Of a DNA stretch of 64,000 nucleotides, positions 45,908-54,986 are shown piece after piece. Numbering within the stretch: position 1 is the first letter of the stretch; every line of letters begins with the position of its first letter. The notes under the pieces were generated by a model that worked only from the letters and a program-made list of their open reading frames with translations, ran no database searches and was not told where the DNA came from. The position numbers were made by a program, and so were the translations under genes. The stretch comes from Uliginosibacterium aquaticum (lineage in GTDB: Bacteria > Pseudomonadota > Gammaproteobacteria > Burkholderiales > Rhodocyclaceae), in contig NZ_JABCSC020000001.1 of the NCBI RefSeq assembly GCF_012972705.2, positions 1,178,001 to 1,242,000 of the forward strand. The letters are read 5' to 3'.

Positions 45908-47584
45908 ATGATTTTCGTAAAAAACGTGACGCTGCGCCGTGGCGTCAAGGTCGTGCTCGACCGCGCCTCAGTCAATTTCGCGCCCGGTGAAAAGATCGGT
46001 CTGGTTGGCCGCAATGGCGCCGGCAAGTCCTCCTTCTTCGGTCTGCTCAATGGCACGCTGCATGAAGACAGCGGCGAGTTCTCGATTCCCACCCAGTGGC
46101 AGATGGCCCAGGTGGCGCAGGACATGCCGGAGACCGAGCAGAGCGCGACCGACTTCGTGATCGAGGGCGACAGCGTGCTGCTTGCTGCACGCGCGGAAGT
46201 CGCTGCTGCCGAGGCGAGTGATGACGGCATGGCCATGGCTCATGCCTACATGGCGCTCAACGATGCCGGCGAGCATGATGCGGCTTCGCGCGCCCAGGCC
46301 CTGATTCTTGGCCTCGGTTTCTCTACCGCCCAGCTCGATCAGCCGGTGAACAGCTTCTCTGGCGGCTGGCGCATGCGTCTGCAACTGGCGCGCGCCCTGA
46401 TGTGTCCCTCGGATCTACTGCTGCTGGATGAACCGACCAATCACCTGGATCTGGACGCGCTGGTGTGGCTCGAAGCTTGGCTCAAGCGCTATGCCGGCAC
46501 CATGGTGGTGATCAGCCACGACCGCGAGTTCCTCGATGCGGTGACCCAGGTGACGGTGCACGTCGACAACGCGAAGCTCGTGCGCTACGGCGGCAACTAC
46601 AGCCGCTTCGAGGAAATGCGTGCAGAACAGATGCTGCTGCAGCAAGCGGCGCTGGCCAAGCAGGCGGACAAGATTGCCCACCTGCAAAAGTTCATCGACC
46701 GCTTCAAGGCCAAAGCCAGCAAGGCCAAGCAGGCACAGAGCCGGGTCAAGGCGCTGGAGCGCATGGAAAAAGTCGCTCCGGTGCTTGCGGACGCGGAATT
46801 CACCTTTGAATTCAAGGAACCGAACAATGTGCCGAACCCGATGCTGTCGATGCTGGACGCCAGCTTCGGCTACCCGCCGGCGGAAGACGCGCCCGCTGGC
46901 ACGCCGCCCACCACCATCGTGCGCAACATCAACCGCTCGGTGCTGGCCGGCCAGCGCATCGGCATCCTGGGTGCCAACGGCCAGGGCAAATCCACCCTGG
47001 TGAAGACTGTGGCCCATGCACTCATCCCCACGCATGGCGAGATCAGCGAGGGCAAGGGTCTGAACATCGGCTACTTCGCCCAGCAGGAGCTGGACGTGCT
47101 GGATCCCGAAGCGTCGCCCTTGTTGCACATGGTGCGCCTGGCTCAGAGCCTGCCTGCCAATCTAAGGGGCGGGCAGGGGACCGGCGAACAGGCCTTGCGC
47201 ACCTATCTCGGCACCTTCAATTTCGGCGGCGAGATGGTGCACCAGCCGGTCGGCACCATGAGCGGTGGCGAGAAAGCGCGCCTGGTGCTGTGCATGATCG
47301 TGTGGCAGCGCCCCAACCTGTTGCTGCTCGATGAGCCGACCAATCACCTGGATCTCACCACGCGCGATGCACTCGGTGTGGCACTCAATGAGTTTGAGGG
47401 CACGGTGATGCTGGTGAGCCACGACCGGGCGTTATTGAGATCCGTGTGCGACGAGTTCTGGCTGGTCTCCAAGGGCCGTGTCGAACCCTTCGACGGCGAT
47501 CTGGAGGACTACCAGCAGTTCCTGCTCGATGAAGCGCGCCGGGTGCGCGAAGAGGCGGCGGCTGCGCTCAAGAAGGGTAAGTGA
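45908..47584 (+). CDS. ABC-F family ATPase (YheS/Uup-like)
   Basis: 558 residues from the ATG at 45908 (MIFVKNVTLRRGVKVVLDRA). Two ABC domains: GRNGAGKSS, FSGGWRMRLQLARAL, DEPTNHLDLD; then GANGQGKSTL, MSGGEKARLVL, DEPTNHLDLT. The linker between them (RFKAKASKAKQAQSRVKALERM) is the basic ribosome-facing arm. The FSGGWRMR signature fits YheS better than EttA. No membrane domain, so it is a translation factor or ribosome-protection type protein, not a transporter. It ends at a bidirectional terminator shared with ycaO. Confidence 0.93.
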   Translation: MIFVKNVTLRRGVKVVLDRASVNFAPGEKIGLVGRNGAGKSSFFGLLNGTLHEDSGEFSIPTQWQMAQVAQDMPETEQSATDFVIEGDSVLLAARAEVAAAEASDDGMAMAHAYMALNDAGEHDAASRAQALILGLGFSTAQLDQPVNSFSGGWRMRLQLARALMCPSDLLLLDEPTNHLDLDALVWLEAWLKRYAGTMVVISHDREFLDAVTQVTVHVDNAKLVRYGGNYSRFEEMRAEQMLLQQAALAKQADKIAHLQKFIDRFKAKASKAKQAQSRVKALERMEKVAPVLADAEFTFEFKEPNNVPNPMLSMLDASFGYPPAEDAPAGTPPTTIVRNINRSVLAGQRIGILGANGQGKSTLVKTVAHALIPTHGEISEGKGLNIGYFAQQELDVLDPEASPLLHMVRLAQSLPANLRGGQGTGEQALRTYLGTFNFGGEMVHQPVGTMSGGEKARLVLCMIVWQRPNLLLLDEPTNHLDLTTRDALGVALNEFEGTVMLVSHDRALLRSVCDEFWLVSKGRVEPFDGDLEDYQQFLLDEARRVREEAAAALKKGK

Positions 47585-47601
47585 CAGCGCTGTTGTCGCC
47601 C

Positions 47602-47631
47602 ATAAAAAAAGCGCCTTTGGCGCTTTTTTTA
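47602..47631. terminator. Bidirectional rho-independent terminator
   Basis: AAAAAAAGCGCC / GGCGCTTTTTTT with a TTT loop, symmetrical A and T runs, between the convergent ABC-F and ycaO genes. Confidence 0.92.
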
Positions 47632-47646
47632 TGTCTTGAACGCTGC

Positions 47647-49368
47647 TTACTTCAGCTTCTGCACCTTGGCGTAAGCCTCCAGCAGCTTGCCGTGCATCAC
47701 GCAGCCCTCCAGATTCATCCCCGCCGAGGGCGTGCCGAAGAAGCGCAGCTCGCCGCTGAGCGTCACCATGGCCAGCTCCAGGGTTTCCTTGCCGTAGAGG
47801 CCCAGCAGGGCTTCCATGTAGCGCTCGTCGTCGTCCAGGCGCAGCAGGTTCTCGATGCAGCTATAGACGCGGCGACGCGCCGGGTTGATCTGGGAGAAGT
47901 TGCTCACCCACAGCAGGCCCGCGTCCACGGCTTCTTCATCGCCGATGGCGAGTGCCAGCAGGCACTTGAGTTCGCCCACACGCAGGTCGGCCCACAGGCT
48001 GTCCGGATCGGCGGCCAGACCGATGAGGGCGGCGACCGGCTTCTGTTCGTCCAGATCGATGTCGTTCAGCGCTTCGAGCAGCTCGGCACATTGCGGCTCG
48101 GTGAGGTCCTGCCAGTGCAGGATGCTCGGGCGCAGTTCGTTGCCGATGCTGTTGTTGTCGAAATCAAGCTCGTCCAGCGGGTAGATCTCGGACATGCCCG
48201 GCACGATGATGCGGCAGGTATACACGCCTAGATGCGTGAAGTCCGCGATCAGGATGTCGTGACCGGCAGCGTGGATGATGGCGGCGAGGCGCTCGAAATC
48301 TTCTGCCGTGCTGCCGGCGAAGTTCCAGTCACAGAAGGCGAAGTCCGGCGTGTTGGCGAGGAAGTTCCAGTGCACCGTGCCGGAGGAGTCCACAAAGTGG
48401 ATCTCGATGTTGGGCACCGAGGCCACGTCCTCGAGGTCGTGGCTGGCGGCCGGGAAGCCGTCGAGCGCGGCGAGCGCGCGGCCCTGCAGCAGTTCGGTCA
48501 GCGCCCGCTCCAGCGCCACTTCGAAGCGCGGATGGGCGCCGAAGCTCACGAATACGCCCTGATCGTGCGGGTTCAGCAGGGTCACGTTGATGACCGGGTA
48601 TTCGCCGCCGAGCGAGGCGTCACGCACCAGAATGCCGAAACCGGCCTCGCGCAGGCCCTGGATGCCGGCGGCAATGGCCGGGTAGCGGGCAATCACTTCT
48701 GCCGGCACTTCCGGCAGGCACAGGCCCTCGCGGATGACCTTGAATTTCACATGGCGCTCAAGGATTTCGGACAGGGCCTGGGCGCGGGCTTCGGTCGGCG
48801 TATTGCCGGCCGACATGCCGTTGCTCACGTACAGGTTGGAGATGATGTTGACCGGCATGAACACGGTTTCACCATCGCGCTGGCGCAGGTAGGGAATCGT
48901 GCAGATGCCGCGCTCCAGATTGCCGGTGTTCATATCCACCAGGGCTTCGGAGTCGATTTCGCCATCCGGGTTGTATAACGCCTGCAGTTCCGGCGTCAGG
49001 ATTCCTTCGGGCCATTCCCACTCGTCGTGGGTGGCGAACCATTTTTCCTGCGGATAGTGGGCGAACTGGCCGCTGGCGTTGGCTTCACCGAGGTAGTAGT
49101 GCGACCAGAAATAGTTGCAGGAGAGGCGCTCGAAGAACTCGCCGAGGGCGCTGGCGCGGGCGGCGAGCTGGGTCGCACCCTTGCCGTTGGTGTAGAGCAG
49201 GGGGCAATCCGCTTCGCGCAGGTGCACCGACCATACGCCTTCCACCGGGTTGAGCCAGCTGTGTTCCTCGGCACGGAAGCCCACTGCGGCAAGCTTGGCC
49301 TGCAGGGTGGCGATGGTGGTTTCGAGGGAGGCATCCTTGCCAGGGATGAAGTGTTCGGGAGAATTCAT
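47647..49368 (-). CDS. ycaO: YcaO-domain protein (RimO-associated ribosomal protein S12 methylthiolation factor type)
   Basis: 573 residues from the ATG at 49368 (MNSPEHFIPGKDASLET). Full-length YcaO ATP-binding domain (GATQLAARASALGEFFERLSC; ARAQALSEILERHVKFKVI; FGAHPRFEVALERALTELLQGR) plus the C-terminal extension of the E. coli YcaO type, so it is not a peptide-cyclodehydratase of a RiPP cluster. No precursor peptide, dehydrogenase or rimO gene is nearby. E. coli YcaO is linked to beta-methylthiolation of ribosomal protein S12. The frame is open up to 49695 but the extra N-terminus is unlike the family. Confidence 0.93.
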   Translation of the reverse strand: MNSPEHFIPGKDASLETTIATLQAKLAAVGFRAEEHSWLNPVEGVWSVHLREADCPLLYTNGKGATQLAARASALGEFFERLSCNYFWSHYYLGEANASGQFAHYPQEKWFATHDEWEWPEGILTPELQALYNPDGEIDSEALVDMNTGNLERGICTIPYLRQRDGETVFMPVNIISNLYVSNGMSAGNTPTEARAQALSEILERHVKFKVIREGLCLPEVPAEVIARYPAIAAGIQGLREAGFGILVRDASLGGEYPVINVTLLNPHDQGVFVSFGAHPRFEVALERALTELLQGRALAALDGFPAASHDLEDVASVPNIEIHFVDSSGTVHWNFLANTPDFAFCDWNFAGSTAEDFERLAAIIHAAGHDILIADFTHLGVYTCRIIVPGMSEIYPLDELDFDNNSIGNELRPSILHWQDLTEPQCAELLEALNDIDLDEQKPVAALIGLAADPDSLWADLRVGELKCLLALAIGDEEAVDAGLLWVSNFSQINPARRRVYSCIENLLRLDDDERYMEALLGLYGKETLELAMVTLSGELRFFGTPSAGMNLEGCVMHGKLLEAYAKVQKLK

Positions 49369-49491
49369 GGCGAGGTGCCGGGTGGAGAGGGGGAGCGCAT
49401 CATACAGGGCCACACCCCGGGCGTCCGGAAAAGCTCTGTGTCCTAGGGCCTGGCCACCTACAATCGGAATTCCTTTATCCGGAGCTTTGCC

Positions 49492-50286
49492 ATGCTGCGT
49501 CTGATTCTTGCACTGCTGTGTTGTGCGTTCGCCCTGCCGCTGGCGGCCCAGCAGCAGATGGAGATCATTGCGCTGCGCCATCGCCTGCCCGAGCAGGTGC
49601 TGCCAACCCTGCAGCCCTTGCTGGAGCCTGGTGGCAGCCTGTCGGCCATGAGCGGCAAACTCATTGTGCGCACCACGCCTGCCAATCTGGCCCAATTGCG
49701 GCGAGCGCTGGAAGCCATCGATACGCCGGTGCGGCGCTTGCTGATTTCAGTGCGCCAGGGCGGCAGCCAGAGCCGTGAGGAGACTTATGTGGGGGCCGAT
49801 GGCCGGGTGGTGATCCGCAACGGTGAAGTAGGTGGCGCCGTGCGCGCCGGCGCAGAGGTGGGCAGCCGGGATCGGCGCGAGAACATTGTCTCCCAGGTGC
49901 AGACCGTGGAAGACGGCGAGGCCTTCATTCAGCTCGGCCAGTCCGTGCCGCAGCCGGTCACGCAGGTGGTGCAGGGGCCGGGTGGCACGACGGTGACGCG
50001 CACCACCCAGTACGTGAGTGCTGGCAGCGGCTTCGCTGCGCGGCCGCGCCTGGCAGGTGACAATGTGACGGTGTCGATCGCACCGCAGAGCCAGCGCATC
50101 TCGGGGGGCGGGAGAGTGTCCGGCAGCGGGCTGACGACCACGGTCAGCGGCAAACTCGGGCAGTGGATCCCGCTCGGCGGCATCAACCAGCAGAGCGAAA
50201 CATCCGGTCATGGGCTGACGAGTTATGAGCGTGGGCGCAGTGAAACGAGCAGTGAGTACTGGATCCGGGTCGAGTCGCTGGACTGA
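49492..50286 (+). CDS. Small secretin-like periplasmic protein
   Basis: 264 residues. Signal peptide about 1-19 (LRLILALLCCAFALPLAA). Residues 20-90 resemble a secretin N-domain (IIALRHRLPEQVLPTLQPLL, LIVRTTPANLAQLRRALEAID), and the C-terminal part has secretin-like short strands (LTTTVSGKLGQWIPLGGI). It is far shorter than a real secretin and lacks an obvious outer-membrane beta-barrel lip. No type II or IV pilus genes adjoin it. It could be an accessory or degenerate secretin; I cannot assign a function. It is convergent with a HAD gene. Confidence 0.75.
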   Translation: MLRLILALLCCAFALPLAAQQQMEIIALRHRLPEQVLPTLQPLLEPGGSLSAMSGKLIVRTTPANLAQLRRALEAIDTPVRRLLISVRQGGSQSREETYVGADGRVVIRNGEVGGAVRAGAEVGSRDRRENIVSQVQTVEDGEAFIQLGQSVPQPVTQVVQGPGGTTVTRTTQYVSAGSGFAARPRLAGDNVTVSIAPQSQRISGGGRVSGSGLTTTVSGKLGQWIPLGGINQQSETSGHGLTSYERGRSETSSEYWIRVESLD

Positions 50287-50307
50287 GCGCGGGGGCAAGT
50301 CTACTGC

Positions 50308-50381
50308 GCGACGCAAGCTCGACACTCCGGTGCTCAACGTATCCACATACGTTTCCGCTCCTCATGTCGATCTTGCATCGC
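50308..50381. repeat. Imperfect 74-nt palindrome between convergent genes
   Basis: Outer 17-base arms pair with two mismatches (GCGACGCAAGCTCGACA versus GCGATGCAAGATCGACA read from the other strand). The centre is ACGTAT-CCAC-ATACGT, a perfect 6-base inverted repeat. No T run. It sits exactly between two convergent stop codons, so it may work as a transcription barrier or be a mobile palindromic repeat. Confidence 0.65.
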
Positions 50382-50384
50382 TCG

Positions 50385-51047
50385 CTACGATTTTCCACCC
50401 GCGCTGGTTTGGATGCGCCGCAAGCCGCGGCGCAGCTGGCGGGCGTTGCGTAGCTGCAGGTCCACCCATAGCGGGCGCGGCGCGGCATGTGGCGTGATCC
50501 ACACCGTGCGCATGCCCAGGCAATGTGCCGGGCGCAGGTTCATGGCCGTGTCTTCCACCATGATGCAGCGCGAGGCCGGCACCTTGAGCCGGCGCAGTAC
50601 GGCGCGATAGGCGCGGATCTGCGGTTTGGGCTGGTAGCCCAGGTCTTCCACGGCGAAGCTGCCATCCATCACATGATCCAGGCCAGTCAGGCGCAGCACC
50701 TCGTCGACATAGCTGCGTGGCGCGTTCGAGAAAATGTACTTGCGCCCGGGCAAGCGGCGCAGGCTGGCCAGCAGGGCGCGGTCGAAGACCAGCATGGCGC
50801 CCAGATCCGGAAACTGATGGGTGGCGGCGAGGAAATCGGCCGGGCGCTCGGCGTGGTTGCGCACCATGCCGCGCAGGGTGGCGCCGAAGCGGCTCCAGTA
50901 ATGCATGCGCAGGGCACTGGCCTCTTCGTGGCTGAGGTCGAGGCGACGGGCAAGGTAGGTCGTCATGGCCCGGTTGATGTGCGGAAAGATGTGCACGCCG
51001 GCGTTGTGCAGGGTGTTGTCGAGATCGAACAGCCAGACGGGAGTCAT
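50385..51047 (-). CDS. HAD-family pyrimidine 5'-nucleotidase-like phosphatase
   Basis: 220 residues. HAD motif I DLDNTL with nucleophile Asp; motif II Ser in YIFSNAPRSY; motif III Lys in GYQPKPQ; motif IV MVEDTAMNL. The cap sequence (NRAMTTYLARRLDLS, HYWSRFGATLRGM) matches the SDT1/pyrimidine 5'-nucleotidase branch, which dephosphorylates UMP/CMP-like nucleotides. Start ATG at 51047. Divergent from the CHASE-GGDEF gene. Confidence 0.88.
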   Translation of the reverse strand: MTPVWLFDLDNTLHNAGVHIFPHINRAMTTYLARRLDLSHEEASALRMHYWSRFGATLRGMVRNHAERPADFLAATHQFPDLGAMLVFDRALLASLRRLPGRKYIFSNAPRSYVDEVLRLTGLDHVMDGSFAVEDLGYQPKPQIRAYRAVLRRLKVPASRCIMVEDTAMNLRPAHCLGMRTVWITPHAAPRPLWVDLQLRNARQLRRGLRRIQTSAGGKS

Positions 51048-51154
51048 GCGCGAGCCTTGCGAAAGTGAGTCCTGATTGTATTGCCCTGTCGGGTTTGTGT
51101 GCGGTTGTATGCATAGCGTCTGCCTAGGCTGGAAGCTGGATTCATCCGTCTTCC

Positions 51155-53971
51155 ATGCTGGCTGTCATGAGAACCTTGCTGCATCTGCCCGTACCCGCCA
51201 TGCCCGCGCTGCTGCGCTGGCGGGCCCTGGTGCCGGCGGTCATTTTTGGCTGCGGGGTGCTGGCCAGTGTCGGGCTGTGGCAGGCCCAGCAGCAGCAGCA
51301 GGCGGCCCAGCGCCAGGCTGCGTTTGATTTCCTGCTGAGCAAGTTCGTGCGCCAGCTGGATGCGCACTTTGCTGCTTCAACTCAGGTGCTGCGGGGCGTG
51401 GCAGGCTATTTTGCAGCCAGCCGCGAGGTGGATCGCACCGGCTTCCGGCACTACGTGGCAGTACTGCGTCTGGGGGATCGCTATCCCGGCATCCAGGGGG
51501 TTGGTTTTGCGCAATTGCTTGCACCGGAGCAACTGGCCCGACACGAGGCCCGGGTGCGTGCCGAGGGGTTTCCGAATTACGGCGTACGCCCGGCAGCTGC
51601 GCGCAGCTTCTACACCAGCATCCTGTTTCTGGAGCCTTTTGACTGGCGCAATCAGCGTGCTTTTGGTTTTGACATGTTTACCAATCCGGTGCGTCGGGAG
51701 GCCATGGCACGTGCCCGTGATAGCGGACAGGTCGCGCTCTCCGGGCGCGTCCATCTGGAGCAGGAAACCGATGAGGATGTGCAGGCCGGCGTGCTGCTCT
51801 ATGTGCCGGTTTACCGTGAAGGCGAAGGTGGGCTGGATGTGGCGCAGCGGCGTGAGAGCCTGCAGGGCTGGGCCTTTGCGCCGCTGCGTATGAAAGATCT
51901 AGTGGGGCGCCTCTTGGCGCGCGAGTTGCCGGAGCTGCAGACACAACTGGCCCTCGAACTCTACGACAGCGCTACGGCGGATCCGGAGCAGCTCTTGTAC
52001 CGCTCTGAGCGCTGGGCTGGGGCGAGCAGCGAGCACTATGTCAGCACGCTCACGCTGCAGGTGGCGGGGCGAAGCTGGAGTTTGCGGGCGCACTCACTGC
52101 CTGGCTTCGAAGAGGGCGGCAAGGGCTTGCACGGGCGCGGCATGCTGCTCCTCGGCACGCTGGCCAGTGCACTGCTGGCCAGCCTGGTGGGGCTGATCCT
52201 CACCAGCCATGTGCGTACCGTCGAAGCCTTGCAGGAAAGTGCCGAGGTTCAGCAACAGCTGAGCCAGAGTCAGGCCGAACTGCAGAGCGTGTTCGACACC
52301 TCGGGCGTGGGCATGCTGCAGGTGGATACCTTCGGCGTGGTGCGGCGGGTGAACCAGCGCATGGCCGAGATGTTTGGCCGGGTACGCGAAGGCATGCCGG
52401 GCATGCCGTACGAGAATCTGGTGCCGCCAGAAGACCGTGAGCGGGTGCGCCAGCGGATTGCGGAGCTGGTGAGCAGTGAGATGCGCGAGCTCAATATCGA
52501 ACGGCGCTACTGCCGTGCCGACGGCACAAGTTTCTGGGGCATGCTTTCGGCGCGACGCCTGCTCGATCGGCAGGGCGGCACTATCGGCCTGGTCGGGGTG
52601 ATCGTGGACATCACCGCGCGGCGCAACGCCGAACTGCGCCTGACGCAATCCGAGCAGCGCTACCGCACGCTCACCGAGAGCATGCAGGATGTGGTGTGGT
52701 GCGTGGATCCGGTCGATATGCGAATCACTTATTGCAGCCCCTCGCTGCGGGCGCTGTGCGGCTTCAGCGCTGAGGATGCGCTGTTTGGCGGGTTAGCCAT
52801 GCTGTTCGGGGCGCGGCGTGCGGAATGGCTGCAGGCGCGCTGGCGCGAGCGCGTGGAGTGCTATCGCCGCGGCGAGGTGGAGGCTGGGCATGCCTGGCTG
52901 GATGAACTGGAGCACCTGTGCGCGCTGGGTGAGGCGGTGCCGGTGGAACTGAGCAGTTGTTGCATGGTGGACCCGGAGGGGGGAGCCCTGCTGCTGCGCT
53001 GCGTGACGCGCAACATCAGTGAGCGCAAGCGCCATGAGCAGGCTCAGCGCGTGGCAGCGGTAGCTTTCGAGTCGCACGAGAGCATGCTGGTGACCAATGC
53101 GGCTGGCGTCATCATCAAGGTGAATCAGGCTTTCTGCGACCTCACCGGCTTCAGTTCCGAGGAGGTGCTCGGCAAGACCCCGCGCTTGCTCCACTCTGGT
53201 CGTCACGATGCCGAGTTCTATGCCGAGATGTGGCGCTGCATCAACAACTCCGGCTTCTGGCAGGGCGAGATCTGGAATCGCCACAAGGATGGTCGCGTCT
53301 ATCCGGTGTGGCTCACCATCACTGCCGTGCGCGACGAGGAAGGGCGTACCACGCATTACGTCGGCAGTTCCTTCGACATTACGCGCCAGGTGCAGCACCA
53401 GAGCGAGATCCGTAACCTGGCCTTCTACGACCCGCTCACCGGGCTGGCCAATCGCCGCCTGTTCACCGACCGCCTCGGCCATGCCTTTGCCAAGAGCGGA
53501 CGCAGCAAGCTCTTCGGTGCCGTGCTCTACATCGATCTGGATCGCTTCAAGGAAGTGAATGACTCTCTGGGCCATGCCGAAGGGGATCGCCTGCTGGAAC
53601 TGGTGGCTGATCGCATTTCTACCAATGTGCGTGAGGGCGACACGGTGGCCCGCTTTGGCGGGGACGAGTTCGTAGTGTTGCTCGAAGACGTGGGCGAGAC
53701 CCGCGAAGAGGCGCTGAGCGTGGTGATCGCCGTAGCCGAGAAGCTGCGTCAGGCGCTGGCAACTCCTTACCACCTGCACGGTGCCCAGCCGGGTGAGCAT
53801 GTGTGCTCGTCGAGCATTGGCGTGGCGGTGTTCCGCGGCTCACAGGAGGAAATGGAGTCGGTGCTGCTGCGCGCGGACCGGGCGCTCTACGCGGCCAAGG
53901 ACGGAGGGCGCAATGCGGTATGTGTAGGGGAGGGTTGCGAGGAGGAGGAAGGAACCCGTCATCAGGACTGA
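51155..53971 (+). CDS. CHASE-PAS-GGDEF membrane diguanylate cyclase
   Basis: 938 residues. TM1 about 24-42; a periplasmic CHASE domain about 75-300 (HYVAVLRLGDRYPGIQGVGF; FYTSILFLEPFDWRNQRAFG; VYREGEGG); TM2 about 330-350; three PAS domains (about 370-490, 500-630, 640-760); and a C-terminal GGDEF domain with the intact active site GGDEF at 835-839 and an inhibitory I-site REGD five residues before it. It should make c-di-GMP in response to a periplasmic ligand. There is no EAL domain. The in-frame ATG at 51167 (MRTLLHL) is an alternative start. Confidence 0.94.
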   Translation: MLAVMRTLLHLPVPAMPALLRWRALVPAVIFGCGVLASVGLWQAQQQQQAAQRQAAFDFLLSKFVRQLDAHFAASTQVLRGVAGYFAASREVDRTGFRHYVAVLRLGDRYPGIQGVGFAQLLAPEQLARHEARVRAEGFPNYGVRPAAARSFYTSILFLEPFDWRNQRAFGFDMFTNPVRREAMARARDSGQVALSGRVHLEQETDEDVQAGVLLYVPVYREGEGGLDVAQRRESLQGWAFAPLRMKDLVGRLLARELPELQTQLALELYDSATADPEQLLYRSERWAGASSEHYVSTLTLQVAGRSWSLRAHSLPGFEEGGKGLHGRGMLLLGTLASALLASLVGLILTSHVRTVEALQESAEVQQQLSQSQAELQSVFDTSGVGMLQVDTFGVVRRVNQRMAEMFGRVREGMPGMPYENLVPPEDRERVRQRIAELVSSEMRELNIERRYCRADGTSFWGMLSARRLLDRQGGTIGLVGVIVDITARRNAELRLTQSEQRYRTLTESMQDVVWCVDPVDMRITYCSPSLRALCGFSAEDALFGGLAMLFGARRAEWLQARWRERVECYRRGEVEAGHAWLDELEHLCALGEAVPVELSSCCMVDPEGGALLLRCVTRNISERKRHEQAQRVAAVAFESHESMLVTNAAGVIIKVNQAFCDLTGFSSEEVLGKTPRLLHSGRHDAEFYAEMWRCINNSGFWQGEIWNRHKDGRVYPVWLTITAVRDEEGRTTHYVGSSFDITRQVQHQSEIRNLAFYDPLTGLANRRLFTDRLGHAFAKSGRSKLFGAVLYIDLDRFKEVNDSLGHAEGDRLLELVADRISTNVREGDTVARFGGDEFVVLLEDVGETREEALSVVIAVAEKLRQALATPYHLHGAQPGEHVCSSSIGVAVFRGSQEEMESVLLRADRALYAAKDGGRNAVCVGEGCEEEEGTRHQD

Positions 53972-54050
53972 CTCATCGGTTTCTGCCGCCTGTGCCGGAG
54001 CGGCACTTGGGCGCTTTCCTGCGCAGCCATTCCCCTGAAGTGTGTAGTTC

Positions 54051-54923
54051 TCAGCGATGGAACTGGATCACTGCGCGGCCATCTTCGATCTGCTTGGGGG
54101 CTGCTTTCCAGGCATGGCCGAAAACCAGCTCCAGGGTGAGGGGAAGGCGACCATCCTGCCGAGTTTGCTCCAGCGCGGCACGGGCGGCTTGCCAGCCTGC
54201 CTTGCCGGCGAGGCCACGCGGGCGGTTGGTGGCGGCATTGGTGGCGCCCGCCGCGCGCAGGTCACGGAAGATCGCGTCGGCATCCGGGTAGGTGAGCGTG
54301 AGGCGCTGCATGTCCATCACCGGGTCGGCAAAGCCCGCCTGCACCAGGCAATCGCCCAGGTCGTGCATGTCGATGAAGCGATGGACGCGCTCCCCTTTGT
54401 CGCTATCGAGCGCGCCGCGCAATTCGCGCAGCGTGTCCGGCCCCAGTGTGGCAAACATCAGCAGGCCGCCCACTTCCAGCACGCGGTGACATTCCTTGAT
54501 GGCTGGCAGCGGATCGCTCAACCAGCTCAGCAGCAGATTGCTCCACACCAGTTGGGTGCTGGCACGCGCCAGCGGGAGGTGCTGGGCATCGGCGCAGATG
54601 AGTTGCGGGCCGGTGCTTTTGCCGAAGAGGCGCTGCAACAGGCCGCGTTGCGGGCGGGCCAGATCGAGCCGGGGCAGGGCGAAGTCCAGTCCGATGCAGG
54701 AGGCCTCGGGATAGCGCTGGGCCAGCATGGGCAGATCCGCACCATGGCCGCAGCCCAGATCGAGGATGCGGCTTGGCGTGAGGCGGATGTAATCGAGGCG
54801 CTCAGCCATGCGGCTGCTGACTTCGCGGGCGAGAAAATCGCCTTGTGCAGCCTGCGGCGCCGAGGCTGCAAAGCGGCGGCGCAACAGGGCTTGATCGAGG
54901 GCGAAATCAGTGGATGTGGGCAT
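54051..54923 (-). CDS. bioC: Malonyl-[ACP] O-methyltransferase BioC
   Basis: Methylates malonyl-ACP so that fatty acid synthesis can build the pimeloyl chain of biotin. 290 residues. SAM-binding motif I ILDLGCGHGADL, motif post-I CIGLDFALPRLDLA, later LVWSNLLLSWLSDPLPAIKECHRVL, typical of BioC. bioB lies 1.6 kb away on the same strand, with an antiporter gene between them. The start lies only 12 nt from the hairpin of the upstream terminator, so its promoter must be very compact or it depends on read-through. Confidence 0.92.
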   Translation of the reverse strand: MPTSTDFALDQALLRRRFAASAPQAAQGDFLAREVSSRMAERLDYIRLTPSRILDLGCGHGADLPMLAQRYPEASCIGLDFALPRLDLARPQRGLLQRLFGKSTGPQLICADAQHLPLARASTQLVWSNLLLSWLSDPLPAIKECHRVLEVGGLLMFATLGPDTLRELRGALDSDKGERVHRFIDMHDLGDCLVQAGFADPVMDMQRLTLTYPDADAIFRDLRAAGATNAATNRPRGLAGKAGWQAARAALEQTRQDGRLPLTLELVFGHAWKAAPKQIEDGRAVIQFHR

Positions 54924-54934
54924 GGCGAAAAATG

Positions 54935-54963
54935 AAAAAGGCGGGCAGCCTGCGCTGCCCGCC
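54935..54963 (-). terminator. Rho-independent terminator of the NhaD-type antiporter gene
   Basis: Perfect ten-base stem GGCGGGCAGC/GCTGCCCGCC, loop CTGC, followed on the minus strand by five T. It lies 24 nt beyond the antiporter stop and 12 nt before the bioC start codon. Confidence 0.88.
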
Positions 54964-54986
54964 TTGAGTTTAATACGCGAGCCGAC

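Noticed and set aside
47647-49368. RiPP biosynthesis cluster around YcaO
   Set aside because: No precursor peptide, dehydrogenase, leader-binding or export gene adjoins it, and the C-terminal extension is of the housekeeping YcaO type.
47647-49695. Longer ycaO starting at 49695
   Set aside because: The extra 109 residues are unlike YcaO and overlap the divergent secretin-like gene; the ATG at 49368 begins the family sequence.
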